A stretch of 64,000 nt of DNA from Bacteroidota bacterium (GCA_023429135.1 JAEYWD010000080.1:1-64000), one strand, 5' to 3'; counted from the first letter of the stretch, positions 20,501 to 30,114 are shown. Numbers and translations: made by a program. Notes: a model not told the origin generated them from the letters alone.

Positions 20501-20929
20501 TGTTTTAGCCAGACTGAAGCTATGCTCGATGGTTATGGCGTAAGCGAAAGAACGGCTGCTGCAAGGGATAACGGAGGATTAGCCATAAATGGGATGCAGG
20601 GTACCACTGCAGTTACCAAAATCGATCCTAAATTGTATTACACAACTGTTGGTGACCGGAATGGTATTTCGGAAGAATATGTGTACGACAGAACCAATAT
20701 TCGTTTAACCCAGCTATCATTATCCTACAACCTTGATGTCAATAAATTAAGACTACCAGTTAAAGCTGCCTCCATTTCACTGGTTGGAAATAACCTTTTC
20801 TTCTTCTATAAAAAAGCGCCTTATGACCCTGAGTTAACAATGAATACAGGTATACAGTCGCAATCGCTAGACAACTTCAATCTTCCTTCTACAAGAACCT
20901 ATGGTTTTAACCTTAAAGTTACATTCTAA
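17588..20929 (+). CDS. SusC/RagA-family TonB-dependent outer-membrane transporter (second module)
   Basis: This 1113-residue TonB-dependent receptor resembles the first SusC in its N-terminal layout: a long basic n-region and signal peptide to about residue 45 (SASVYSQ), an STN domain (about 47-122), a carboxypeptidase-regulatory-like domain (about 131-205), the TonB-box stretch LNEVVVTALGIKREKKTLTYA, a plug (to about 350) and a barrel ending in TYGFNLKVTF. The near-identical VVVTALGIKREKK segment in both receptors suggests common ancestry. The barrels differ, so the cargoes probably differ. It pairs with the SusD encoded 13 bases downstream. Confidence 0.95.
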   Translation: MKKKLKNCLRGRYCSSLRKTFKIMKLSLLILMLGLYNLSASVYSQTIKLDLSQHNLTLKEIFANIEKETSYKFLYRSDLVNINSVKTLENQENTLEGILTTLFEGTGIDYSIINQNLIVLTPSKQTAQNKTIKGKVTDQNGDALIGVNIVVKGTTVGVITDMDGNFTINVPNEDATLVFSIVGYLTEEVALAGRSEINIKLVEDIKQLNEVVVTALGIKREKKTLTYASQQVSGEEMMKSKDINFMSSLSGKTAGIEIKKSVSGAGGSTRTVLRGSKSWSQLSEPLYVIDGVPMVNRKGEQGGMWGGTDEGDGLSQINPDDIESISVLKGSNAAILYGSQGANGVVIINTKKGKQGKASVTLSSSTLFESIISTPDLQFSYGSEGGAKESWSYTKGNYASDYVDDFFQTGTNLVNTISVSGGTDKTTAYFSYGNTSARGVVPNNKYSKNNVTFQQSTKLLRDKLTLSSNVMLTTEEANNRNTAGYYLNPLTGLYFFPRDKDFSTYKDNYQTFNDARNMYLQNWFVGDHFQSNPYWLINKQPRTDLTKRVIASVSADYQITSKLKFQTRASYDYAVKSYEQKYYAGGNSVNISENGRWFYKKYDDKMMYADGMFSYQNNFGNFSINGVLGASYQETVVGNGVEVDNGTNSLFYANEFYFQNLPTNVQVKSIYGGRIIKEGVFGNAQLGYKEMLFLDISGRNDWSSTLFGTPNISYFYPSIGLTGLISEMVKLPTAISFAKVRASYATVANEVPFNKIFPRHTINSSGGIDRNTIAPFTDAKPEMLTTFEIGTDWRFLDGRLGLDFTYYNIKSTDQFLSSKDVTASQQLAGQSTFFYNAGEIVNKGVEIVLNTEPVRNKTFGWKSALNFSRNVNEIVELVPGHPETYIDMGSSEGYYSRLYQGGSFGDMYGYKFQRNQSGQILLDETTGAPLKTKEVEYLGNLEPKFSLGWSNGLSYKQFTLDFLVNAKIGGKCFSQTEAMLDGYGVSERTAAARDNGGLAINGMQGTTAVTKIDPKLYYTTVGDRNGISEEYVYDRTNIRLTQLSLSYNLDVNKLRLPVKAASISLVGNNLFFFYKKAPYDPELTMNTGIQSQSLDNFNLPSTRTYGFNLKVTF

Positions 20930-20942
20930 CATTCTGACAATT

Positions 20943-22514
20943 ATGAAAAAACTTTTATATATAATAATGACTGTGTTCATGCTGGGTGCATGTACCAGTG
21001 AATTTGAAGATGCCAATATCAATCCTTATGAGATTTCGGAGGAGTCGTTAACTCAGGATTTTAATCATATCGGTTCGTTTTTCCCGAGCATGCTGAGTAA
21101 TATTTTTGGGCATCAGATTGAAGAGAATCTTATAGCCGAATCGTTTTGCGATTACATGGCTACTCCCACTCCTTTTGCCGGCGGAGTAAATAACACAACT
21201 TATTACATTCGCTGGAATACATACTGGGATCGCATTTATAATAGTATTATGTCTCCAGCTACTCAGGTTATCTACAAAGCAAATCAGGGTGGATACGAAA
21301 TGTTCACACGGTGGGCGAAACTTATTCAGATTCTGGGAATGTCGCGCCTCACCACCTACCACGGTCCTGTTATTTATTCAAACTACGGGTCGAGTTCCTC
21401 TGTTGTTAAATACGACAGCGAAGCTACTTTATACAACGCTTTTTTTGCACAGCTTGACACTATTCAAACTGTTTTTTCCAAGAACAGTAATTATACGGGA
21501 TTGAAAAAATTTGATGCAAGCTACAGTGGAGATGTTACCAAGTGGATGAAATTAATTAATTCCATGCGTTTACGCCTGGCTATCCGTATTTCGAAAGCAG
21601 CTCCGGCAGTGGCAAAAGCTCAGGGTGAAAAAGCCATCAGCGATCCTGCTGGTTTAATTTTATCTAACGACGATAACTTCAATATTTCACTTTATGGCAG
21701 CAAATTATACCTGGCAGTTATCTGCTTCGAATGGGAGGATACCAGAATGTCGGCTGGGATGGAATCTTTTCTGGTTGGGTTGAAGGACCCACGCATTGCC
21801 AAATATTTTCAGCCTGCAACTGACAATTCGGTTTATTCCGATCACCCTGCTTTTCCATACAAAGGAATCCGCAATGGTGCACAACTGGTAGCAAAAGATG
21901 ATCATACCTCTTTCTCGAAAATAAACGAAAGCTTTAAAACCATAACCAAACGTAGTTATATATCGGCAGCAGAGGTTTATTTTGACCTCGCCGAGGCAGC
22001 TCTTAGAGGCTGGGCCGGAGCTGGTGATGCTAAAGCGAACTACGAAAATGGCGTGAAATTATCATTCGGTGAATGGGGTGCAGGTGGTGTAGATTCTTAT
22101 CTTGCCGATGCTACCAGCACACCTATTGACTATGTAGATCCCAAATATGATGGTGTAATCAATAGTTTCAAATCCAGATCTACCGTTACTATTAAATGGA
22201 ATGACGCAGATACTCAGGAACAAAAACTGGAAAAAATTATAACCCAGAAATGGATTGCAGGTTTTCTGAACCCGAACGAACCCTGGGCTGATTTCCGCAG
22301 AACCGGTTATCCTAAACTGCCCACCGTTTATAAAAACGACAGTAGCTCCGACTGGGGAGTTATTCCCGCCGGCGAATGGATTAAACGTATGCCGTTTGTG
22401 GAAAAAGAAAGAACCGGAAACCCCGAAGGTATTTCTGATGCTAAGACCAAACTTGGAGGAGATGATTTAATCTCAACACGTTTATGGTTTGATACAGGCG
22501 GAGCCAATTTTTAG
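20943..22514 (+). CDS. SusD/RagB-family surface glycan-binding lipoprotein (second module)
   Basis: This 523-residue lipoprotein starts at ATG 20943, 13 bases after the SusC stop. The signal MKKLLYIIMTVFMLGAC has a classical lipobox (LGAC, C17). The mature start FEDANINPYEISEESLTQDFNHIG and the C-terminal FRRTGYPKLP...RMPFVEKER segment mark the SusD-like_2 family. It would sit on the SusC barrel as the oligosaccharide-binding lid. A very strong terminator follows, so the glycosidase genes downstream need their own promoter or readthrough. Confidence 0.92.
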   Translation: MKKLLYIIMTVFMLGACTSEFEDANINPYEISEESLTQDFNHIGSFFPSMLSNIFGHQIEENLIAESFCDYMATPTPFAGGVNNTTYYIRWNTYWDRIYNSIMSPATQVIYKANQGGYEMFTRWAKLIQILGMSRLTTYHGPVIYSNYGSSSSVVKYDSEATLYNAFFAQLDTIQTVFSKNSNYTGLKKFDASYSGDVTKWMKLINSMRLRLAIRISKAAPAVAKAQGEKAISDPAGLILSNDDNFNISLYGSKLYLAVICFEWEDTRMSAGMESFLVGLKDPRIAKYFQPATDNSVYSDHPAFPYKGIRNGAQLVAKDDHTSFSKINESFKTITKRSYISAAEVYFDLAEAALRGWAGAGDAKANYENGVKLSFGEWGAGGVDSYLADATSTPIDYVDPKYDGVINSFKSRSTVTIKWNDADTQEQKLEKIITQKWIAGFLNPNEPWADFRRTGYPKLPTVYKNDSSSDWGVIPAGEWIKRMPFVEKERTGNPEGISDAKTKLGGDDLISTRLWFDTGGANF

Positions 22515-22536
22515 TTATGTTGTTTGATTGTGAGTT

Positions 22537-22574
22537 TAAGCTGTTCTCTTCGGAGGGCAGCTTACTTTTTTATT
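22537..22574 (+). terminator. Strong intrinsic terminator after the second susCD pair
   Basis: The stem TAAGCTG / CAGCTTA (22537-22543 with 22558-22564) is extended by TTCTC/GAGGG pairs and closed by a stable C(TTCG)G tetraloop at 22548-22553. It is followed by ACTTTTTTATT. This is the best terminator in the window. Confidence 0.85.
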
Positions 22575-22700
22575 GAAGAAACTGTGTAAGCGTTATATGA
22601 TTTTTAGCATCATCTTTTGATTTATTCATTCATTGAACTAACTTAGCCATCCGAAAAATGTAGAGAATTAATAGTATTACTTATATTTAAAACACGTCGC

Positions 22701-25328
22701 ATGTTTTTCAAAATAAGAATTTTATCCCTTTTTCTTTTTATCAGTTTGGTTTGTCTGAGGGCTCAATCCATTTACGAACTCAACGCTCAGTGGAGATGTA
22801 ACAGTATTGCCATGGTAAAAATGAAGGGCGAGGCTTTGTCCCATCCATCAGCAAAACTGCAAGGATGGCAACCAGCCACGGTTCCTGGCACTGTTTTAAC
22901 TACCATGCTCAATAACAAACAGGTTTCCGATCCTTTCTACGGGATGAACAACAACAGAATTCCCGATATTTATTACACCGGCCGAGATTATTATACATAT
23001 TGGTTTGTAAACGATTTTAAGGAGAAAGCTGCCGCCGGCGAACAGGTGTGGCTTAACTTCCGTGGTGTTAATTACAGTTGCGAAGTTTTTCTGAACGGAC
23101 ATAAGCTCAACAGCAAAACCCATTATGGTATGTTTTTACGCCAGAGCTACAACATCACTTCCTTTTTATCGAAAGATGGGAACAACCGCCTGGCAGTGAT
23201 TGTCTATCCGCCCGATCCCGTAGGTAATCCCAATGGCGGTCAGGGGGGCGATGGCACCATTGCCCGCAATGTATCGCATCAGTATGTTGCCGGGTGGGAT
23301 TGGATTCAGCCTATCCGCGACCGCAATACCGGTATCTGGGATAAAGTCACCATTGAAAAAACAGGAGCTGTTAACCTCCTGAACCCGCGCGTGATAACAC
23401 ATGTTCCGGGAAAACGCTTTCCGGGAGCAAAACAGGAGCCAGCAACCCTTAAAACATCGGCAGAACTTGAAAACCCAACCAATGCTGCTGTGCAGGGAAC
23501 TCTTCAATTTAAAATAGCTGACGTTACAAGCAAAAAAGAAGTTACCATTCCGGCCAAATCGACCATGGAAATTAATCTCCCCGGTATTTCGCTCGAAAAC
23601 CCACGTTTATGGTGGCCTGCAGGCTACGGGGAGCAATATCTTTACCCGTCCGAATTCGAATTTATTCCATCTTCAGGACAGGTTTCCGACCGCGAAACAT
23701 TGAATGTTGGTATCCGCGAAATTCAGAACCAATGGAACAATCATACCCGCAGCATGCAAACGCTAGTGAACGGGCAAAAAATATTTATCAAAGGCGGAAA
23801 CTGGATTATTTCCGATGCTATGCTCCGTTTCTCCGAGCAACGTTACGATGCCGAGATCCGCTTTCACCGCGATATGAACCTGAACCTGATCCGTATCTGG
23901 GGCGGCGCTTTAACCGAACGCCCTGAGTTTTACAATGCCTGCGACAAATACGGGCTTTTGGTTTATCAGGACTTCTGGACCTCGGGCGACTGCAACGGTC
24001 GCTGGGTGGACCCTATGAAAAAGGAAGACCAGTGGACACGCCGCAAATATCCCGATGATCACAGCCTGTTCCTGAATTCGGTAACAGATCAGGTGAAAAT
24101 GATACGAAATCATGCCTCACTTGCATTTTATTGCGGAGGTAATGAAATTGTTCCACCCGAAGATATTTATATTGTCATGCGCGACTCCATCCTTCCAAAG
24201 TTGGATGGTACCCGCTATTTCTTCTCGTACTCCAACAGCGACAGCATGTCGTACAACTCTCTCGGTGGCAATGGCGACGGGCCCTATACAATTCAACCTG
24301 TAAGCTTATTTTGGGAACACCGCACCTTCCCCTATAACTCCGAAGTTGGAAATGTGGGAACCGGCGATTACGAATCGCTCGAGCGTTTTATTCCTCTCGA
24401 AAATATGGTTGTGCCCGATTATACAGCTAAAAAAATTGATTCGGTGTGGAATTATCACAAGGATATTGGCTATGGTGAATATATAAATGCTTATGGCAAA
24501 CCAAAAGATGTGCGCGATTTTGCCAATAAAGCCCAGCTTGTAAACTACGACCAGTACAGAGCTTTGATCGAAGGCTTCAGCGCACATGCGTGGGACTGGT
24601 ACACCGGCACCATCATCTGGAAAACTCAGAATCCGTGGACAGCCTTACGTGGGCAGATGTACGATTACTACCTCGATCCCAATGCATGTTTATATGGTTT
24701 ACGCAATGGAAGTGAGATTTTACACGTTATGTGTAATCCGGTGGATGGAATAGTAATGACAGTGAACAACGCTTTCCGGTATTATCACGATGTAATGCTG
24801 CAGGTAAAAACCATCGATCTTTCAGGAAAAGAAACGCTGGTAAGCCAGGTATTTTGCGATATCAGTCCAACCTCGGTACAGAAATATTTCTCCGTAAAAA
24901 AAGAGATGGATGCGCTGAAGCAACAATCGGGTGGTTTTCTGGTGGTACGCTTACTCAACACCAAACAGGAAATTCTGAGCGATAACCTTTACTGGTTATC
25001 CAATGAAACCGGAAACTATTCTGGTTTGCAAAGTATGCCGCAAGCTGAAGTTAAAACTTCTGTAAAAAAGATTGCTGACGGGAAACTTGAAGTCACTATC
25101 TCAAACAAAGAAAATGGCCCGGTTGCCTTCTTTAGCCGAATTTCGCTGGTGGATAACAAAACCAGCAAGCGTATTCTTCCTGTTTTTTACAGCGATAATT
25201 ACATATCGGTTCTCCCAGGGGAACAAAAAGCAGTCATATTGGACTACCCGGCATCGACAGATGCTGGAGCCGTGAGTGTAACCGTTTCGGGATGGAACGT
25301 GAAGGAACAAAAATTAAGTATCCGGTAG
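22701..25328 (+). CDS. GH2 glycosidase of the beta-mannosidase / exo-glucosaminidase group
   Basis: This 875-residue secreted enzyme has signal MFFKIRILSLFLFISLVCLRAQ. It has a sugar-binding jelly roll (about 45-225), an Ig-like domain (about 225-345), a TIM barrel (about 345-680) and C-terminal beta domains. GH2 landmarks are LIRIWGGALTERPEFYNACDKYGLLVYQDFW and the acid/base E482 in YCGGNEI. The nucleophile is probably E548 in YNSEVGN, a context closer to CsxA-type exo-beta-glucosaminidases and plant-type mannosylglycoprotein endo-beta-mannosidases than to lacZ. A beta-mannosidase acting on the N-glycan core would fit the neighbours. The exact specificity is unsure. It is the first gene of the enzyme train. 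Confidence 0.85.
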   Translation: MFFKIRILSLFLFISLVCLRAQSIYELNAQWRCNSIAMVKMKGEALSHPSAKLQGWQPATVPGTVLTTMLNNKQVSDPFYGMNNNRIPDIYYTGRDYYTYWFVNDFKEKAAAGEQVWLNFRGVNYSCEVFLNGHKLNSKTHYGMFLRQSYNITSFLSKDGNNRLAVIVYPPDPVGNPNGGQGGDGTIARNVSHQYVAGWDWIQPIRDRNTGIWDKVTIEKTGAVNLLNPRVITHVPGKRFPGAKQEPATLKTSAELENPTNAAVQGTLQFKIADVTSKKEVTIPAKSTMEINLPGISLENPRLWWPAGYGEQYLYPSEFEFIPSSGQVSDRETLNVGIREIQNQWNNHTRSMQTLVNGQKIFIKGGNWIISDAMLRFSEQRYDAEIRFHRDMNLNLIRIWGGALTERPEFYNACDKYGLLVYQDFWTSGDCNGRWVDPMKKEDQWTRRKYPDDHSLFLNSVTDQVKMIRNHASLAFYCGGNEIVPPEDIYIVMRDSILPKLDGTRYFFSYSNSDSMSYNSLGGNGDGPYTIQPVSLFWEHRTFPYNSEVGNVGTGDYESLERFIPLENMVVPDYTAKKIDSVWNYHKDIGYGEYINAYGKPKDVRDFANKAQLVNYDQYRALIEGFSAHAWDWYTGTIIWKTQNPWTALRGQMYDYYLDPNACLYGLRNGSEILHVMCNPVDGIVMTVNNAFRYYHDVMLQVKTIDLSGKETLVSQVFCDISPTSVQKYFSVKKEMDALKQQSGGFLVVRLLNTKQEILSDNLYWLSNETGNYSGLQSMPQAEVKTSVKKIADGKLEVTISNKENGPVAFFSRISLVDNKTSKRILPVFYSDNYISVLPGEQKAVILDYPASTDAGAVSVTVSGWNVKEQKLSIR

Positions 25329-25330
25329 TT

Positions 25331-27727
25331 ATGGTACGAAAAATATTACTTATTGCCATTGTTGTGCTGTTTGGTTGTGCAATCAGAATAAAAGCCCAGG
25401 CATCAAAAAACAGCAAACCGCTTTACCTCAACGCCTCGGCACCAGTGGATGCCCGCGTAGCCAATCTTGTTTCGCAAATGTCCCTGGAAGAGAAAGTAGG
25501 ACAGATTTGCGCATTACTTGGTTGGGAAATGTACCGCAAAACAGGTAATAAAGTCACCTATAGCGACGAGTTTGTCAAAGCTGTAAAAGAACGCAATATT
25601 GGCATGTTTTGGGCCACACTTCGGGCCGATCCATGGACCCAAAAAACACTTATTACCGGTTTGAATCCTGTCCAGGCAGCAGAAGCTACTAACGCATTGC
25701 AGAAATATACCATAGAAAACAGTCGGCTCAAAATACCGATGCTCTTTGCCGAAGAATGCATGCACGGCCACATGGCCATTGGAACCACTGTATTCCCCAC
25801 AGCCATAGGACAGGGCAGTACCTGGAATCCGGAACTTATCCAAAAAATGGCCAAAGCAATTGCTCTTGAGACACGCGCCCAGGGAGCACATATTGGTTAC
25901 GGCCCTATACTTGACATAGCTCGCGAGCCACGTTGGTCCCGGGTAGAGGAAACTTTTGGCGAAGATCCTTACCTGATCGCCGAAATGGGAAAGGCAGTTG
26001 TAAAAGGATTTCAGGGAAACAGCTTAAACAATAACGAAAATGTAGCTGCCACGCTGAAGCATTTTGCCGCTTATGGCATGTCGGATGGCGGACAAAACGG
26101 CGGACCCGTTTCAGTGGGTAACCGGGAACTGTTTCAATACTTTCTGCCTCCTTTTAAGGCGGCTGTGGAATCAGGCGTTTATTCGGTTATGACTTCCTAC
26201 AACTCGCTCGATGGCATTCCATGTACATCCAATTCCATGTTATTAACCGATATTCTGAGAAAACATTGTAATTTCAAAGGTTTTACGGTTTCCGATCTTG
26301 GTAGCATCGAAGGAATTTACTATACCCACAAAGTAGCCGAAAAACCCTCGGAAGCAGCAGCTATGGCCATGAATGCAGGGCTGGATGCCGACCTTGGCGG
26401 AAAAGGTTTTGGCGATGCTTTAATACAGGCTGTAAAAGAGGGGAAAGTATCCATGGCAACTTTGGATGTGGCTGTTAGCCGCGTTTTAAAGCTCAAGTTT
26501 GAAATGGGTTTGTTCGAAAATCCCTATGTCGATCCTTCCAGAGCTGCAAAAATAGTGCGTAATGCCGAACATATCAGCCTTGCACATCAGGTGGCCCGGG
26601 AGTCGGTTATTCTGCTCAAAAACAACAATAACCAGCTTCCGCTCGGTAAAAACATCAAAAGCATTGCAGTAATTGGTCCTAACGCCGATAATATATACAA
26701 CCAGCTTGGCGATTACACCGCTCCTCAGGACGAGAACAACATTGTGACCGTGCTTGAAGGCATAAAAAGCAAAGTTTCTGCCAGCACAAAAGTAATTTAC
26801 GTGAAAGGTTGCGGTATTCGCGATACCGTAAATACAAATATTCCCGAAGCAGTAGCAGCAGCAAAGAATGCCGATGTGGTTGTGCTGGTGCTGGGAGGTT
26901 CCAGTGCCCGCGATTTCAAAACCGAATACCAAAGTACAGGTGCCGCCAGCGTTTCGAAAGAATCCGTGAGCGATATGGAAAGTGGCGAAGGTTACGATCG
27001 CCTCTCGCTGGATTTAATGGGAAAACAGCTTGAGCTGGCCCGTGAGATTGTAAAAACCGGGAAACCAGTGGTGGTGGTATTGATTAAAGGCCGGCCTTTA
27101 ATACTAAACTGGCTTAACGAAAATATTCCTGCCATAATCGATGCGTGGTATCCGGGTCAGGAAGGTGGTAACGCAATTGCCGATGTGCTTTTTGGCGATT
27201 ACAACCCAGCCGGGAGATTAACTGTATCAATTCCACAGTCGGTAGGACAGCTTCCTATTTACTATAATTACAAACTTCCGCAAAAGCACAACTATGTGGA
27301 AGCCGGGGCAAGCCCACTCTATCCTTTTGGATATGGTTTGAGTTATACTTCTTTTGAATACAGCAACATTCAAGCAGCGGTAGACGAAAGTAACGGAGGT
27401 TTGAAGGTGAAAGTTTCCTTCACAGTTAAGAATACGGGAAAAGTAGCCGGCGACGAAGTTGTACAGTTATACATCCGTGACAAAGTGAGTTCGGTAGTTT
27501 TGCCAGGAAAGCAATTGAAAAGCTTTTCAAGAGTCGCAATTGAGCCGGGAGAATCAAAAGTGGTTAATTTCACTTTGACTCAGGAAGATCTGATGTTATA
27601 CAATCCTGCCGGAGAATGGGTTGCGGAGGCAGGAGATTTTGAGGTGATGATTGGCGCATCGTCAGAAGATATAAGACTAAAAAGTACTTTCGAGCTGACA
27701 AAAGATGTGAAAATATCAGGTAAATAA
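25331..27727 (+). CDS. GH3 beta-glycosidase
   Basis: This 798-residue GH3 enzyme starts at ATG 25331, two bases after the GH2 stop. The signal contains both a possible lipobox (VLFGC) and an AQA cleavage site, so the anchoring is ambiguous. The N-terminal barrel has KHFAAYGMSDGGQNGG and the nucleophile D322 in GFTVSDLGSIEG. The second alpha/beta domain begins near HQVARESVILLKNN, and a fibronectin-III-like domain closes the protein (VVQLYIRD ... PGESKVVNFTLTQEDL). The family includes beta-glucosidases, xylosidases and related enzymes. The KHF motif and FnIII tail favour the beta-glucosidase-type subgroup. Confidence 0.9.
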   Translation: MVRKILLIAIVVLFGCAIRIKAQASKNSKPLYLNASAPVDARVANLVSQMSLEEKVGQICALLGWEMYRKTGNKVTYSDEFVKAVKERNIGMFWATLRADPWTQKTLITGLNPVQAAEATNALQKYTIENSRLKIPMLFAEECMHGHMAIGTTVFPTAIGQGSTWNPELIQKMAKAIALETRAQGAHIGYGPILDIAREPRWSRVEETFGEDPYLIAEMGKAVVKGFQGNSLNNNENVAATLKHFAAYGMSDGGQNGGPVSVGNRELFQYFLPPFKAAVESGVYSVMTSYNSLDGIPCTSNSMLLTDILRKHCNFKGFTVSDLGSIEGIYYTHKVAEKPSEAAAMAMNAGLDADLGGKGFGDALIQAVKEGKVSMATLDVAVSRVLKLKFEMGLFENPYVDPSRAAKIVRNAEHISLAHQVARESVILLKNNNNQLPLGKNIKSIAVIGPNADNIYNQLGDYTAPQDENNIVTVLEGIKSKVSASTKVIYVKGCGIRDTVNTNIPEAVAAAKNADVVVLVLGGSSARDFKTEYQSTGAASVSKESVSDMESGEGYDRLSLDLMGKQLELAREIVKTGKPVVVVLIKGRPLILNWLNENIPAIIDAWYPGQEGGNAIADVLFGDYNPAGRLTVSIPQSVGQLPIYYNYKLPQKHNYVEAGASPLYPFGYGLSYTSFEYSNIQAAVDESNGGLKVKVSFTVKNTGKVAGDEVVQLYIRDKVSSVVLPGKQLKSFSRVAIEPGESKVVNFTLTQEDLMLYNPAGEWVAEAGDFEVMIGASSEDIRLKSTFELTKDVKISGK

Positions 27728-27781
27728 TTTCCTTGTTGTTGTAGATTTACAAAACATTAATCTGAATAACCTATAATACGA

Positions 27782-30046
27782 ATGAAGAAAGTTCTTTTAA
27801 TTCCCGTGGCCGCACTATTATGGCTTGCATGCAGTTCGACAAAAGTAGTCGATCAGTCTGTTGATTATGCCCGTTATGTCGATCCGTTTATTGGTACGGA
27901 TTATCACGGCCATGTTTTTCTGGGCGCTCACGTTCCGTTTGGAGCGGTACAGGTAGGACCGGTTAATTATGTGAAAGGCTGGGACTGGTGTTCCGGTTAC
28001 CATTATTCCGATAGTATTGTTACAGGCTTTTCGCAGCTTCACCTAAGTGGAACAGGTATCGGCGATCTTGGCGATGTGCTGATTACCCCGTATACAGGCG
28101 AGTTGAAAACTTCTCCGGGCACTCAAAAAGATCCACTCTCGGGTTATGCCTCGTTGTACAGCCATAGCGACGAAACAGCCCAGGCAGGTTATTACGCTGT
28201 GACAATGAAACGCTACGGAATTCTTGCCGAGCTTACTGCCTCGGAGCGTGTTGCCATGCACCAGTACACATTTCCAGAAACCCAACAGGCACATATTGCT
28301 ATTAACCTGGTGATGGGAATTGGATGGGATAAACCGGTTAACACTTTCTTAAAAAAAGTTGACGATGAAACCTATGTTGGTTACCGGTATTCGTCTGGCT
28401 GGGCAGTCGACCAAAGGTTATATTTCGCCATTAAAGTTTCAAAACCAATAAATAAGCTGGAGTTATTTGATAAAGGGCAACCAGTTAGTGGCGATTCAGT
28501 CAAAGGACCTGCTGTTGTTGGTGTTTTATCATTTCAAGCCAAAAAAGGCGAAAAAGTTCTGTTAAAAGTCGGAATTTCTCCGGTAAGCGAATCGAATGCC
28601 CTTAAAAACATTGAAGCTGAGATTCACGACTGGGACTTTAAGAAAGTCGCTCAGAATGCCCGCAATGAATGGAATAAAGAATTAGGAAGAATTGAGGTTA
28701 AAAGTAAAAATGAAAGCGATCTTCGCACATTTTATACGGCAATGTATCATGCATTTACCCATCCTGTTCTGTTTAACGACCATAACGGCGATTACATGGG
28801 TGCCGATAAGAAGATTTATTCCGGTCAGGGCTTCAATAATTACTCTGTTTTCTCCCTGTGGGATACCTATCGTGCGGCACACCCGCTCTATACCATTGCT
28901 CAACCGCACCGGGTTCCGGATATGATTAATACCATGCTCAACATTTATAAACAGCAGGGTAAACTTCCCATCTGGCATCTTATGGGTAACGAAACCGATT
29001 GTATGGTTGGTTACAGTGCCATTCCGGTAATTGCCGACGCTTATTTCAAAGGATTCAAAGGTTTCGATCCTGAACTTGCCCTCGAAGCTATGAAAGGTTC
29101 GGCCACCCGTGACGACCTTGGAATGACATTTATCAAGGAAAGAGGTTATATTCCGGCAGATAAAGAAAAAGAATCGGTTTCGAAAGCCATGGAATATGCC
29201 ATTTCCGACTGGTGTATTGCCCAATTGGCAAAAGCCCTTGGAAAGAATGACGACTACGAATACTACTCCAAACGTGCCAAAGCTTACGAACAGTATTTCG
29301 ATCCGAAAACGCAGTTTGTGCGTGCTAAACTCGACAACGGCAAATACCGTGAGCCGTTCAATCCATTCCATTCTATTCACGAGTGGGGCGATTATACCGA
29401 AGGAAATGCATGGCAGTACACTTGGCTTGTTCCGCAGGATGTGGAAGGTTTGATTAACCTTTTTGGCGGCGACGAACCTTTTACCAAAAAACTCGATAGC
29501 CTGTTTGTGGTCTCGGGCGATATGGGTGAAAAAGCTTCGTCGGATATCTCGGGACTGATTGGGCAATATGCACATGGAAACGAACCGAGTCATCACATTA
29601 CTTATTTGTATGCTTATGCCGGCCAGCAGTGGAAAACTGCCGAAAAGAACCGCTTTATCCAGCGCACATTGTATACCGATAAACCTGATGGCCTTTGCGG
29701 TAACGAAGACTGCGGCCAGATGTCGGCCTGGTATATTATGTCGTCCATGGGTTTTTACCCTGCAAATCCGGCCAACGGGGCATATGTATTCGGAAGTCCT
29801 TTGTTTAGCGAGATATCTGTTAATTTGCCCGAGGGAAAGAAATTTACGCTGAAAGCCAATAACAACAGCGAAAAGAATATTTATATCCAGTCGGTTAAAT
29901 TGAACGGCCAGAATTATACACGTTCTTATATCACCTACAAGGATATTATGAATGGCGGCAACCTGGAGTTTGAAATGGGTCCGCAACCCAATAAGAGCTT
30001 TGGAGCTGCACCAGCCGACCGTCCGGCTTCCAAAATTTATAACTAG
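27782..30046 (+). CDS. GH92 alpha-mannosidase lipoprotein
   Basis: This 754-residue calcium-dependent exo-alpha-mannosidase has the lipoprotein signal MKKVLLIPVAALLWLAC (C17). The family signature follows at once: YVDPFIGTDYHGHVFLGAHVPFGAVQVGP. Other GH92 landmarks are FSLWDTYRAAHPLYTI, the AHGNEPSHHITYLYAYAGQ segment and the near-C-terminal GLCGNEDCGQMSAWYIMSSMGFYP. GH92 enzymes remove alpha-1,2-, alpha-1,3- or alpha-1,4-mannose from N-glycans and mannoproteins. With the GH125 enzyme at 3751 it could trim the mannose arms. It probably acts at the cell surface or periplasm. Confidence 0.95.
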   Translation: MKKVLLIPVAALLWLACSSTKVVDQSVDYARYVDPFIGTDYHGHVFLGAHVPFGAVQVGPVNYVKGWDWCSGYHYSDSIVTGFSQLHLSGTGIGDLGDVLITPYTGELKTSPGTQKDPLSGYASLYSHSDETAQAGYYAVTMKRYGILAELTASERVAMHQYTFPETQQAHIAINLVMGIGWDKPVNTFLKKVDDETYVGYRYSSGWAVDQRLYFAIKVSKPINKLELFDKGQPVSGDSVKGPAVVGVLSFQAKKGEKVLLKVGISPVSESNALKNIEAEIHDWDFKKVAQNARNEWNKELGRIEVKSKNESDLRTFYTAMYHAFTHPVLFNDHNGDYMGADKKIYSGQGFNNYSVFSLWDTYRAAHPLYTIAQPHRVPDMINTMLNIYKQQGKLPIWHLMGNETDCMVGYSAIPVIADAYFKGFKGFDPELALEAMKGSATRDDLGMTFIKERGYIPADKEKESVSKAMEYAISDWCIAQLAKALGKNDDYEYYSKRAKAYEQYFDPKTQFVRAKLDNGKYREPFNPFHSIHEWGDYTEGNAWQYTWLVPQDVEGLINLFGGDEPFTKKLDSLFVVSGDMGEKASSDISGLIGQYAHGNEPSHHITYLYAYAGQQWKTAEKNRFIQRTLYTDKPDGLCGNEDCGQMSAWYIMSSMGFYPANPANGAYVFGSPLFSEISVNLPEGKKFTLKANNNSEKNIYIQSVKLNGQNYTRSYITYKDIMNGGNLEFEMGPQPNKSFGAAPADRPASKIYN

Positions 30047-30062
30047 TGTTCCGTTAAACATG

Positions 30063-30114
30063 CTTCGACTCTGCTCAGCACAACGAAAGATTGTCAGTCT
30101 GAGCAGAGTCAAAG
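30063..30114. repeat. REP-like palindrome
   Basis: CTTCGACTCTGCTCAG (30063-30078) and CTGAGCAGAGTCAAAG (30099-30114) form a 15-of-16 inverted repeat with a 20-base loop. The words match a REP family that is common between genes in Bacteroidota. It lies between the GH92 and sialidase-like genes and could act as a transcript-stabilising hairpin. Confidence 0.7.
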
